Shown: positions 1 through 11,500 of the stretch, one piece after another
Numbering within the stretch: position 1 is the stretch's first letter
Layout: each line of letters begins with the position of its first letter
NCBI GenBank assembly: GCA_902771725.1
Contig: CACXXT010000032.1
Location: forward strand, 1-34,822
Direction of reading: 5' to 3'
DNA length: 34,822 nt
From: an uncultured Bacteroidales bacterium
GTDB lineage: Bacteria > Bacteroidota > Bacteroidia > Bacteroidales > Bacteroidaceae
Translations under genes and position numbers: made by a program
Notes under the pieces: model-generated
Seen by the model: only the letters and a program-made list of their open reading frames with translations
Databases searched by the model: none
What the model was told of the DNA's origin: nothing

Positions 1-1
1 T

Positions 2-3000
2 TGCGACAGCCTGCAACAATTGGTCATCGGTTCTGCGGTGACCTCCCTTGGCGACTACGCTTTCAGTGCTTGTATCAAACTGACGAACGTCACGGGTGGT
101 ACCGCCCTCACGTCCATTGGCTCCAATGCGTTCCGAAACACGAAGTTGACCAAGGCTTTCATCCCCGATGCCGTACAGACCATTGGCAGTGGTGCCTTCA
201 TTGGTTGTCCGCTGAAGGAAATCGTCTTTGGCCCTAATGTCCAAAGCATCACCAGCGGTCAGTTCCGCAATTACACTTCAGACATCATGAACGTGGAGCG
301 CATCGTCTTCAACGGCACCTACACCTCAATTCCAAGCAGTTTCTGTACTAATTACCCGAAACTGACGGAAATCGCTCTTGGCGAGAATATTACATCGTTA
401 GGACAATCTACGTTCCAGAGTACGCCTATCATTTCTGTCACACTGCCTTCTGGCCTCACCTCCATCGGTAGCTATGCCTTCGACAACTGCGACCGCTTGA
501 AGAGCATCGTGATTCCTGACAATGTGACCTCTGTCGGCAGCTATGCCTTCCAGAATTGCGACAGCCTAAAACAGGTGACGTTGGGAGAGAAGGTGACGAG
601 CCTCAACGATTACGCCTTCTACAACTGCATTAGCCTGACCACCATCATCGGTGGTGATGCCGTAACGAAAATCGGCAACTATGCCTTCTACAATACCAAG
701 CTGACCAAGGCCTTCCTTCCCGATGCCGTACAGACCATTGGCTCTGCTGCATTCCGCTACTGCCCGCTGAAGGAAGTGGAGTTCGGGCCGAATGTCCAAA
801 GTATCAACTATAACATTTTCAAGAATTATTCCAATGATGTCATCGGCGTGGAACGCCTGGTCATAAATGGCACCTTCACCGAGATTCCCAGCAATATGTT
901 TTCCTACTGGAAGATTAAGGAACTGGTGATTGGCAACAACGTTCAGACCATCGGCGGCAGTGCCTTCAACAACTGCGATAGTTTGCTGAGCGTGACCATT
1001 CCAAACAGTGTGACTTCCATTGGTAGTTCTGCCTTTGCCAACTGCGATAAGCTACAGTCCGTAAATCTCGGTTCAGGCCTCCAGAGCATCAACAGCTACG
1101 CTTTCGACCACTGCCAGCAACTGGTTAGTGTTTCTGGCGGCAGCGCATTGAAGTCCATCGGGGACTACGCCTTCCAGTATTGCACCAAACTGCAAGCCTT
1201 CAACGGCCACAACAGCCTAGGGAGCATTGGTTCTTATGCCTTCTACTACTGCTACAATATGACAGAGCTTACTGGTCTGGACGCAGTGAAGAGCGTAGGA
1301 ACTTACGCCCTGTACTACTGTTCGGCTCTGACGGAACTGACTTTTGGCACCGCACTGACCACCTTTAATTATCAAAGTAACTATACTGAGCAATACGGAC
1401 CTTCCGCACTTCGCTACCTGACGCTGCCCTGTGCTGCCATTCCCTTCACATCCAGCGGCTCCAACGGTCTGCCATCGGGACTGCTGATTTATGTGCCCGA
1501 AGAACTCCTGGAAAGCTATCGTGCAGAATCGAAGTACGCCCGTTTCCGCTTTATGGCCATCGGTGCAAGTGAGAACTTTGCAATCACCACCACAGAAGGC
1601 GGACAGCTGCAGGAGAAGATTGAAGAAGATGCTTCCGCTGACCAAGTGATGGAACTGAAGATTATCGGACCCATCAACGGTACCGACATCGACTACATCC
1701 ATCGCTACCTCACGAACATCGAAGTCCTGGATCTGGAAGAGGCCGAGATCGTCAACGGCGGCGACAGCTACCACCGCTGGCAGCACGCCGGAAACACTTC
1801 CACTCAGTATCAGAGCAGCAGCTACAACACGCAGAACAACGTCGTGGGCAGCTTCATGTTCGCCAACCTGACGGGTCTGCGCAAGCTGGTGCTTCCAGCA
1901 GGCGTCACCTCCATCGGCAGCTATGCCTTCTCGGACTGCGGACGCTTGACGGAAATCACGATTCCCGACTGCGTAACCTCCATCGGCAGCTATGCTTTCA
2001 GTTACGCTTTCAGTAGCAGCAACTGCCCCCGCCCAAGCACGTTGCACCTGCCTTCGCAGCTGACCAGCCTCGGCTCCTACGCGTTCTATTATATGAAGTC
2101 TCCGCAGAGCATAGAGATTCCAGCCGGCGTAGAAACCATCAACGAATACACGTTTGGTTACTGCGGTGTGCGCAACATGACGCTGAACGAAGGCCTGAAG
2201 ACCATCAGCACACACGCATTCTACTCCAGCAGTGTGCAGAACGTCAACCTGCCATCGACCTTGGAGACCATGGGCGAGTACGCTTTCGGCAGTTCCTCCG
2301 TGCGTAGCATCACCCTGCCGGCTTCGCTGAATACGATTCCTCAGCGGGCGTTCAATAGTTGTACTAACCTGAACGCTGTCACCTTCAGCGAGGGTCAGGA
2401 GACCATCGGCAGCTACGCCTTCAACGGCTGCACCAACCTGCAGACCATCACCTTCAGCGAAGGACTGCAGACCATCCAGCCCTACGCCTTCTTCGGATGC
2501 CAGAACGTGAAGTCGGTACATTTGCCACAGAGCTTGAAGGCCATCGACAATAACGCCTTCGACCAGTGCTATCGCTTGGAAGAAGCCACGCTACCGGACG
2601 CTCTCGAGACCATGGGTAACTACGCATTCTGCAACTGCGACTCATTGACGACCTTCACTTTCCCGGAGAACATCACCATCGTGCCGGAATACGTCCTTGC
2701 TTATAGCGACAAGCTCCAGACCGTCAACCTCGCCTCGAACGTACGACGCATCTCAGGTTATGCTTTCGACGGCTGTTTCAACTTGAAGTCCTTCGACTTC
2801 TACCGCTATACGAAACTGAATCAGATCTATGGCTACTCATTCCAGGGCACAGGACTGACAGAAGTGGATCTTCCCGACCGCATCGACACCCTCTTCATCT
2901 CGGCGTTCAGAAATTGTAAGTCACTGAAGCGGGCTAAGATGCCAGCAGGCGTAGATTACGTTGCCTCCGACCTCTTCCACGGTTGCGACTCGCTGGAAGA

Positions 3001-5509
3001 AGTGGTGATGCACGATGGAATCAACCGCATCAACAGCGACGCTTTCAACGGATGTAAGTCGCTGCCCACGATAGACCTGAACGACGGCATCACCATCATC
3101 GGCAACAGTGCCTTCTACGGCTGTTCCATCCTGGAACTACCCAATCGCCTGCTACCTCCCAATATGACGACAATCAACAGCAATGCCTTCTACGGCTGTT
3201 CTAAGCTGCAGCTCGATGCCTACCCCTCAGGCTTGACGGAAATCCTGAACAGCGCGTTCAGGGAATGTACGTCCTTGACCAATGGCAACCTGCCGACAGG
3301 ACTGAAGAAACTGGATAGCCATGCCTTCCGCAGTTCCGGCCTCACCAGTGTTGTCATTCCCGAAGGTATCACGACATTCGGCACCAGCGTCTTCGAGAGT
3401 TGTAAGTCGCTTGTCAATGTTACGTGGCCTGCCGACCAGAAGGTGATTCCCAACTACACGTTCTACGGCTGCTATAATATGAGCGACCCGAACCTGCCCG
3501 ATGAGGTAACGGAAATCAGCCTCCAAGCTTTCTACAACTGTAACTTCAAGACTTTCCACTTCCCGACGTCGCTGCAGACCATTGGACAGCAGGCTTTCGA
3601 GTATGCCTACGGTCTGACGGAAATCGAACTTCCCATCTCGCTGCGCACCATCCGGCAGTCCGCCTTCCACGGCACCAAGCTGCGCCACGTGGAGATTCCT
3701 GACAGTGTCACTACGGTCGAAGGTTATGTCTTTGATAACTGCGACAGCCTGCGTTCGGCTTATCTCGGTCGTACTATGAATTATGGAGCCAGCACCTACT
3801 TCACCTACTTCAATGATTGCGACAGCCTGAAGCTCATCCGCATCTATGCCGGTACACCGCCCACAATGTCGAGCACCTCTTACATCAACCGTTATTACAA
3901 GAAATGCATCCTCGAGGTGCCTGCCGGCGTCGATAGTCTCTACCGAGAAGCTAACATATGGAAGGACTTTAAGGAAATCCGCACTTTCCTCACTGGCGAC
4001 AAGCTCGATGCCATCGACTACGCCATCCTCAAGCGACTCTACCAGCTCTGGGACGGCGACAACTGGACGCACAAGTGGGACCTCGAGACCGATGACCGCT
4101 TCATCGGCAAGTGGTATGGTGTGACCTTCGACGGCGATCACATCTCAACAATCAACCTCACGAACAACAACTTGAACGGTCCGCTGACGCACGATGTCTT
4201 CGACCTGCCGGCGCTGACCTCTCTCGACCTCGGCAACAACTACCTGACGGCACAGCTCGACACCATACTGGCTCAGGACTTCGCAGACTCGAAGATGACG
4301 CGCATCCAACTCTACGGCAACCGCCTCGAAGGTGACCTCTATCCCTTCGCTTCGAAGTTCAGTGCACTCACCTATCTCAGCGTGTCCTACAACAACCTGA
4401 CTGCAATCTCGCAGCCCATTTCCAAGACCACCCTGCAGAGTGCAGGCAACCAGTTATGGTTCAGCGACCAGTTCTGCGACTACAAGACGCAGAAGCCCTT
4501 TGTCAGCGAGAAATATCCCGCTCGCAGAGTACATTTCGGCGAACCCATAGAGATTGAGTGGAACAGCCTGCAGACCTATGACCACAGCAAACAGGACTAC
4601 AGCCGCAGCCACACCAACCTTTTCCGGATGTACTGCAATTCCAATGGATCCTGGACCTACGACAGCCAGACCTACTATGCACGAAGCAACGACCACTACA
4701 TCGTAGGCACCGGAAGCGTGCTCTATCCCTCACGAGACGAGCCCATGCTCCTGACGCCGTCTACATCCAGTGCCTACATGACACCTATCGTCGTTGAGTT
4801 CTACTGGGACGACGGTGACATCAATGCAGACCTGACAGTAGACGTCACCGACCTTCAGAACCTGGTCTACTACGCTGTGAACAACAGCAAGCCCAGCGGC
4901 AAGGCATTCAACTACACTGCAGCGAATGCCATCAACGACAAATACATCGATGTCCGAGACATTGTGGTATGTGTCAACAGCATCCTCGACTACAACGAGC
5001 CTGATACGCCCGCAGGCGTACGCCCATTCCTTAATAATAATTATGCCGAGTCACGCAACGGCATAGCACTCGAGAACGACCGGCTGCGCATGGCCAACAC
5101 GGACGAAGTGGCTGCACTGCAGCTCACCATCCTGAACCAGCCGGCCGAAGATCTCGCGTTGGCATCAGACATCAGCGGCTTCCGCCTGGCTAAACGACAG
5201 ATGGGCGAAAACACTCGCGTAATTATCTACAGCCCAGATGGGCGCACCATCCAAACTGGCGAACACAACCTGCTGACAGGCATCTCACCGGATGCCATCG
5301 TCACCGATGCACGCCTCAGTGACCGTGAAGCCGACTACCTCGAAGTCGCCATCCTCGACCAGGTGACCGCCATCGACGCAATCGACATTACTGCCGGCGA
5401 CATTGAAGTCTACGACATCAGCGGCCGACGCGTACTTTCGTTGGAAACCGCTCCTACGGGCGTCTACGTCATCAAGAAAGGTAACAAGCAGTTCAAAATC
5501 AAGAAATAA
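2..5509 (+). CDS. BspA-like LRR surface protein with dockerin-like module and T9SS tail (5' truncated)
   Basis: The reading frame is open from the first bases, so the N-terminus and signal peptide lie outside the window; 1835 residues are visible. Most of it is BspA/LRR_5-type leucine-rich repeats of about 23 residues with the recurring core 'IGSYAFxNCxxL', around residues 1-465 and 620-1300, separated by a non-LRR segment. Residues about 1340-1470 switch to plant-type LRRs ('LTNNNLNGPL', 'LDLGNNYL'). At about 1606-1665 there are two dockerin-like calcium-loop segments (DINADLTVDVTD, then NDKYIDVRD). The end, 'VYDISGRRV...GVYVIKKG', is a type A T9SS C-terminal sorting domain, so the protein is expected to be exported and fixed on the cell surface. 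BspA-like proteins are known for adhesion to host or other cells; the ligand here is unknown. It is probably co-transcribed with the next gene, which starts 9 bp after its stop. Confidence 0.9.
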   Translation, partial: CDSLQQLVIGSAVTSLGDYAFSACIKLTNVTGGTALTSIGSNAFRNTKLTKAFIPDAVQTIGSGAFIGCPLKEIVFGPNVQSITSGQFRNYTSDIMNVERIVFNGTYTSIPSSFCTNYPKLTEIALGENITSLGQSTFQSTPIISVTLPSGLTSIGSYAFDNCDRLKSIVIPDNVTSVGSYAFQNCDSLKQVTLGEKVTSLNDYAFYNCISLTTIIGGDAVTKIGNYAFYNTKLTKAFLPDAVQTIGSAAFRYCPLKEVEFGPNVQSINYNIFKNYSNDVIGVERLVINGTFTEIPSNMFSYWKIKELVIGNNVQTIGGSAFNNCDSLLSVTIPNSVTSIGSSAFANCDKLQSVNLGSGLQSINSYAFDHCQQLVSVSGGSALKSIGDYAFQYCTKLQAFNGHNSLGSIGSYAFYYCYNMTELTGLDAVKSVGTYALYYCSALTELTFGTALTTFNYQSNYTEQYGPSALRYLTLPCAAIPFTSSGSNGLPSGLLIYVPEELLESYRAESKYARFRFMAIGASENFAITTTEGGQLQEKIEEDASADQVMELKIIGPINGTDIDYIHRYLTNIEVLDLEEAEIVNGGDSYHRWQHAGNTSTQYQSSSYNTQNNVVGSFMFANLTGLRKLVLPAGVTSIGSYAFSDCGRLTEITIPDCVTSIGSYAFSYAFSSSNCPRPSTLHLPSQLTSLGSYAFYYMKSPQSIEIPAGVETINEYTFGYCGVRNMTLNEGLKTISTHAFYSSSVQNVNLPSTLETMGEYAFGSSSVRSITLPASLNTIPQRAFNSCTNLNAVTFSEGQETIGSYAFNGCTNLQTITFSEGLQTIQPYAFFGCQNVKSVHLPQSLKAIDNNAFDQCYRLEEATLPDALETMGNYAFCNCDSLTTFTFPENITIVPEYVLAYSDKLQTVNLASNVRRISGYAFDGCFNLKSFDFYRYTKLNQIYGYSFQGTGLTEVDLPDRIDTLFISAFRNCKSLKRAKMPAGVDYVASDLFHGCDSLEEVVMHDGINRINSDAFNGCKSLPTIDLNDGITIIGNSAFYGCSILELPNRLLPPNMTTINSNAFYGCSKLQLDAYPSGLTEILNSAFRECTSLTNGNLPTGLKKLDSHAFRSSGLTSVVIPEGITTFGTSVFESCKSLVNVTWPADQKVIPNYTFYGCYNMSDPNLPDEVTEISLQAFYNCNFKTFHFPTSLQTIGQQAFEYAYGLTEIELPISLRTIRQSAFHGTKLRHVEIPDSVTTVEGYVFDNCDSLRSAYLGRTMNYGASTYFTYFNDCDSLKLIRIYAGTPPTMSSTSYINRYYKKCILEVPAGVDSLYREANIWKDFKEIRTFLTGDKLDAIDYAILKRLYQLWDGDNWTHKWDLETDDRFIGKWYGVTFDGDHISTINLTNNNLNGPLTHDVFDLPALTSLDLGNNYLTAQLDTILAQDFADSKMTRIQLYGNRLEGDLYPFASKFSALTYLSVSYNNLTAISQPISKTTLQSAGNQLWFSDQFCDYKTQKPFVSEKYPARRVHFGEPIEIEWNSLQTYDHSKQDYSRSHTNLFRMYCNSNGSWTYDSQTYYARSNDHYIVGTGSVLYPSRDEPMLLTPSTSSAYMTPIVVEFYWDDGDINADLTVDVTDLQNLVYYAVNNSKPSGKAFNYTAANAINDKYIDVRDIVVCVNSILDYNEPDTPAGVRPFLNNNYAESRNGIALENDRLRMANTDEVAALQLTILNQPAEDLALASDISGFRLAKRQMGENTRVIIYSPDGRTIQTGEHNLLTGISPDAIVTDARLSDREADYLEVAILDQVTAIDAIDITAGDIEVYDISGRRVLSLETAPTGVYVIKKGNKQFKIKK
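137..1020 (+). repeat. 555-bp internal super-repeat in the LRR gene
   Basis: Two blocks beginning at 137 and 692 encode closely related stretches that start NTKLTKAF(I/L)PDAVQTIG, continue with a CPLKE motif and 'GPNVQSI', and go through VER(I/L)V(F/I)NGT(Y/F)T. The offset is 555 bp (185 residues), which is eight 23-residue LRR units plus one residue. The blocks share order and spacing but have diverged by many substitutions, so the duplication is not recent. Confidence 0.75.
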
Positions 5510-5518
5510 GATACCGAT

Positions 5519-8500
5519 ATGAAAACATACAATAGATTCCATAAGGTACTTGGCGCACTGCTGCTTGCGCTGGGTTTGAACGTTGCAAGTGCCATTGCCC
5601 AGACGAATGTGCTTCGCATAGGCGAAGTGACATTTCCAGCAGGCAAGACGGCCATAGTTCCCATCGAACTGGAAAACCAAAGCGACATCGTGGGTGTGCA
5701 GTTTGATATCAGGACACCCTATCCGCTGAAGGCGTTCGTGGATGAAAACAACGGCGAATCGCTGGTGAAACTCAATCCCCAGCGAGCTACCGACCACGCT
5801 TTCACCATCAAGCAGACCTACAGCAGCGGAACCGTCCGCCGGTATCGCATCATGCTCTACTCCGAGACGAACGAGAAAATCAGCGGTAGCAGCGGCACCC
5901 TGCTCAGCCTGCAGATGGACCTCCCGGAAACGCTGACAAACGGAGAGGTTCTCAGCGTCTCATTCTACGAGAACACCGACAACTACTATGCCACAGATCA
6001 TGGCGTGACGATTCTCTCCGACCGCGCTGGCAACAACGTTGCATCGGGCTCGGTCAACGGCAAAATCACCATCGAGGTTATTCCGCGTCCCGACCTTTTC
6101 CCGTCCGAAGTGAAGGTGGCGCAGACGCTGGCACGCCCGGGCGACCAGCTGGACTTCAGCTGGAACGTCACCAACCAGGGCGACATGGGCACCGGTGCTG
6201 GATGGACCGAGAAACTGTTCCTCGAAAACGAGAACAAGAGCCGCGTCTATGTAGGCACCACCGCCTACGAGGGTACACTCGAGGTGGGAGCCACGGTGCA
6301 GCGCAGCTTCTCGCTCAACCTGGACGAATTCCCGGGCATCAGCGGAGCTTGCAGACCTGTCGTGCAGATTCTGCCTGCTGCGAACTGCGGAGAAATTCCC
6401 CTCACCCAAGACAACAACACTGCCGCCGGCAGCGCCTACAGCCTCAACGTACGTAAGTTCTTGAAGCTGACAGCCTACAAGAACACGATTCCCGAGAAGA
6501 ACACCAACAGCAGCTATGCCTGCGAACTGCGCCGAACGGGCGACCTCTCCATCACAGAGACCTTTGCCGTCATAACCCGAGACAGAGCCGGCAATACTAA
6601 CCGGCTGAAGGTCAACTCCAACGGCAGCGGCACCGTACGTTTCGACAAGAACGTTTCCAAGGTCAACTTCTACGTCTATCCCATCAACAACCAGGACATC
6701 AATGTTGATCCTGTTGTGGACATTATTGTCAACGAGAACAAGAACAACGGCTACGACACCGTCGTGGACAGCGTACTCATCGATGATGACGACCTCATTC
6801 CGCTCACACTCGAAACGGACCAGGGCGAGTACAACGAGGGCGATGTGATGAAGGTCACCGCCAGTGTGCCCCAGCACTACTACCCCGGCGACATCTATGT
6901 CTATCTGACAATCGAGCAGGGCAAGCGGTTCAAGCTGCCGCAGCGCATTGTTATCCCCGAAGGCGAGACATCCGCATTCGTTTATGTCAACGTCCTGCAG
7001 GACCAGACACCCGCCAATGACATAAATGTCACCATCACAGGTACCGCCGAACGCCACGTCAAGGCCTCCACCGTGTTCACCTTGAAGGACGACGACACAC
7101 CAGCCATCTCCATGACGCTCTCGCCGACAACCGTCAGCGAGGGTGCAGGTCCCTCCGCCATCCTCGGCACCATCACCCGCACGGAGGTGACGAACAACAA
7201 GATTACCATCAAACTCTCTGACGACGGCTCGAACGATATTTATTATTCCCAGACAACGCTGACCATGCCCGCCGGCACCACGACCATCAACTTCCCGTTG
7301 GGCGTTCGTGACAACGCCATCGTCGACGGCGACCGCATCGTCAATATTCGCGCTGCCGTTTACATCACCGACTGCAACTGCTCTGCCATCGGCGACAAGC
7401 AGGCCTCTGTGGAGGTACCCATCACCATCACTGACGATGATGGCCAGGCCCTGTCCCTCAGCCTCAACCGCAGCACCATTCTCGAAGGCGATGAGACGGG
7501 AGCCACGCTGACTGTCACCCGCAATACCACTGAGAACAGCGAACCACTGACCGTCAGCCTCGAGAGCGATGCCACGGATGTCAACATTCCGGCAGCCATC
7601 ACCATTCCTGCCGGACAGACCAAGGGTACTGCCGTCATCACGGCTCCCTCCAACAGTACCGAGGAGGGCGACCGCACCATCAGCATCATCGCCAAGGCGA
7701 CGGACTTCAGCAGCGGTTCCACATGGCTCCTCATCAGCGACCGCACCCTGCCCGATGCCATCATCGAGAGCGCTACGCTGAATCTGCCGACGGGCAGTCC
7801 CGCAGGTACCATCGCCGCTGGAGGTTCCTATTCGGTGACGATTGTCCTCAAGAACATCGGAGCAGCGGCGCTGCCATCTGGAATCCTGGTTCAGGTGCTG
7901 CAGAACGGCACGGCCGTCAGTAGCATGAACACTCAGCAGGCCATTCCGCAGGGCGAGACGCTCACGCTGACTGCTCACCTTCAGGCGAGCGACGTTCCTG
8001 GCAACTACACAGTCCAGGCTATCGTCAATCCCAAGAACGCCGTGGCCGAACTGCTCTACGTCAACAACTCGTCAGAGCAGCAGACGCTGACCGTCAGTTC
8101 GCTTTACGCATTCACCATTGCAGCCGACAAGAGCGCCTACAAGGACGAGGATGTCATCACTCTTTCGGGCGCGGTGACTGCTACTGGCAATTCTTCTGTC
8201 AGCGGAATCCATGTGGAGCCATACGTCATCTTCAACGGCAAACGCACCGCTTTGGACTGCGTGACCGACGAGACGGGTCACTTCAGTGTCGTCTACGAAC
8301 GCCCGGAGAGCTTCCGCGGACACTTCATCTATGGTATATGTAATCCTGGCGAAGGACAGACTACGGAGGCGGGCACGTTCGATGTCTATGGACTGGAGCG
8401 CGTCTACAGCAACTACATCAAGCACGAACTCTTCAAGGACGAGCCCTATGAAGGCACCATCAGCATCAAGAACCTCAGCCCGCTGGCCTTGAACAACATT

Positions 8501-11500
8501 CAGCCTACCATCAGCGGTGATGTAGCGAATTATGAGCTGGAGGTTGGCTCCGTCTCGATGCTCAAAGGTGACTCCATAGCTGTCATCAACTACCGCATCT
8601 GCGGCCACGCAGCATCCACTGGTAACGATTGGGAGCGCATCGCCATCACCTTCACTTCCGACGAAGGAGCCACGCTGGTTGTCAACACCTATAATTATAC
8701 ACGCCTGCATACGCCTAAGCTGGTGGTATCACCAACCAGCATCAACACGACGGTGACCAAGGGTGTTGTACGCAACTATCCAATCTACGTGACGAACTCC
8801 GGTATGGCCGAGACGGGGCGCATCAACATTGACCTGCCTCAGAGCATGGCCAGCTTTGTCAGCCTTGCCACCCCTGCCGATATGCCCAGCCTGCAGCCCG
8901 GCGACACAGCACAGGTCATCCTGCGCTTCAACCCCGGCAACTATGATGTCAACGTCATCCAAAAGGGTAACATTGCCATCAACTGCGAGCGCGGCAACGG
9001 TGTACCGGTATATTTCAACGTCAAGGTCGTCTCCGAGTCCAAGGGTAATCTGCGCGTCCGTGTGCAGGATGAAAACACCATCTACGGCAACAAGGATGGT
9101 GAGAAGCCCTACGTCAAGGATGCCACCGTACAGCTGAAGGACTACAACACGGGCGCTACCATCGTCAGTGGCAAGACACCCGACAGTTCTTCCAATGGTA
9201 TCCTCTTCGAGAACGTGCCGGAAGGTGTTTATCAGCTCTACGTCACAGCCGACAAGCACGACAGCTACCGCCAGAACATCCTCATCAACCCGGGCGAGAC
9301 CTCAGACCACACAGCCGTCATCTCCTACCAGGCCATCAGCGTCAGCTGGGATGTCGTGGAAACGGAGGTCGAGGATGAGTACGAGATTGTCACTACAGTC
9401 TCCTACGAGACGCATGTTCCGGTGCCTGTGGTACGAATGACCATGCCGGAAGTCATCGACTTCAAGAAGATCGACTTCGGACACTCAACAATGATCAACA
9501 TCGTTCTTCGCAACGACGGTCTCATCACCGCCGAGGATTGTCATGTCGATATTCCCACGGTGAAAGGCTTTACCCTGACACCCCTCGTGGAGGCTAAAGA
9601 CTTCAAGATTCCTGCCCAGCAGAGCTACACCATCCCCGTGCGCATCGTCCGCAATGCCGAGAATGTCCAATATGGAGGCTCCCAGACTTCCACTGGCGGT
9701 GGCGGCGGTGGCGGTGAAGGCCCCGGTGGCGGTGATGGCCCCGGTGGCGGCGCTGGCGGAGGCGGCGCTGGCGGTGGCGGCGGTGGCAGCACTGGTGGCG
9801 GTGGCGGCTCCGGTGGCGGTGGCGGCTCCGGTGGCGGTGGCGGCTCCGGTGGCGGTGGCGGCTCCGGCGGAGGTGGCGGTTCCGACGGAGGCGGAGGTGA
9901 AGGTGGCTATGTCCCCTGCGGCCTTGACTTCGGCGGAGGCTACTCCTGGCAATGCTCTCTCTTCAAGAAATCTGCCAGCATGGGCGCCCATACCGGTACT
10001 GGCGTCACGAACTGTGGCGGTGGCTCTTCAGGTGGGCCTGGCTGGTACGGCGGCGGCGGCATTGGCGGCGGCGTAGGAAACCCCGGTGAACTGGTACTCA
10101 ACGGTGCCTCCAGCGGTGGTAAGCTACTCGATTGGTCGAAGATCAACGTCCCCTGTCCCCCCGATACCTGCAACATTTGGGATTGTGTAACGCAATTTAT
10201 TCCTTACTACGACTGCGTAAAAGCTGGCGTTGAGACCGTAAAGGCAGACTGGGAAGGTGCTAAAGAATCTGGCAAGAGTTGCGCACTGGGGTTCGTTCCT
10301 GTCTTGTCAGACGTTTTAACCGTTGTGACATGTATGTCTGTCGCCTTTGACTGCCTTATGTCCGACCTCTACCATGCTCCGCGTCTGCGCAACGCTCCTA
10401 TTCTGAAAGCCAACAGCAACAAGATTCCGGAGTTGATGCAGAGCTACTTCAACAAGATAAAGCCCTACGTCACCCATGCCCAGTGCTATGTCGATTACGC
10501 CAAGGAGTGCTACGGCGCTTCCGAGATGGTTGACAACATCACTGCAGAACTCACGCAGGCCATCGAACTCGTTGATGCCCGACTGGTAGAACTCGATGAT
10601 GAAGGCCGTCTCATGACCATGGATCCCCTCACGGAGATTCCGGAAGCAGAGACTGACGGGGCCACAGACCCTTATGGCATCCTGCCTCTGCTGCCACAGA
10701 AGCAAGCCATCTTCTACGACTTCGACGTACGGCGCTACGTTCAACGATGCATCAACACCCGCAAACTGCTGCTCGGACAGACCGTGGACAGCGACAACTA
10801 CATCGACAACAGCCGCATCGAGATTCTCCGTGAGCGCGAGGATTCCTGCAAGATGGCACTCGTGGATATGGGCTTCGCCACCTGGGAAGAACTCGTCCAA
10901 AGCGCGAATGCCGACTACCTCGAATATGCCGAGGGACAGTCCAAGAACACCTGCGCCACGGTGAAACTCGAAATCGAACAGAAACTAGTCCTCACCCGTC
11001 AGGCTTTCCGCGGTACGCTGACCATGGAGAACGGCACTTCGACACAGCTGACGGACATCGACCTCGCTGTCGCTGTCACGAATATGCTGGGCGAGCAGGC
11101 CACCAGCCATGAGTTCCAGATTAACTTCGAGAGCATCGATGGCTTCGAAGGCACGGTGACAGGTCCCTGGACGTTGCCTGGCCACAGCAAAGGCGTGGCC
11201 ACCATCCTCTTCATCCCCACGAAATACGCAGCTCCCGACACACTGACGACCTATAGTTTCGGCGGTACCCTGACTTGGAACGACGGCACCACCACGCAGT
11301 CCCGCAGCCTCTATCCTGTGAAACTGCAAGTGAAGCCTTCGCCGGAACTCGACCTCACCTACTTCATGCAGCGTGACATCTACGGCGACAACCCGCTGAC
11401 AAAGGATGTCATCGAACCCGTCGTACCCGCTGAGTTCACCGTCCTCCTCCACAACAAGGGCAAGGGCGACGCCACCAACGTGCGTATGTACACCAAGCAA

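Noticed and set aside
1217..2521. 434-codon minus-strand ORF inside the LRR gene
   Set aside because: It is antisense to a well-conserved LRR array, gives a His/Val/Ala-biased sequence without domains, and results from the regular codon composition of the repeats. Similar long antisense ORFs at 3227-4141, 5960-7978, 10985-12271, 12770-14035, 14134-15462 and 15323-16417 are rejected for the same reason.
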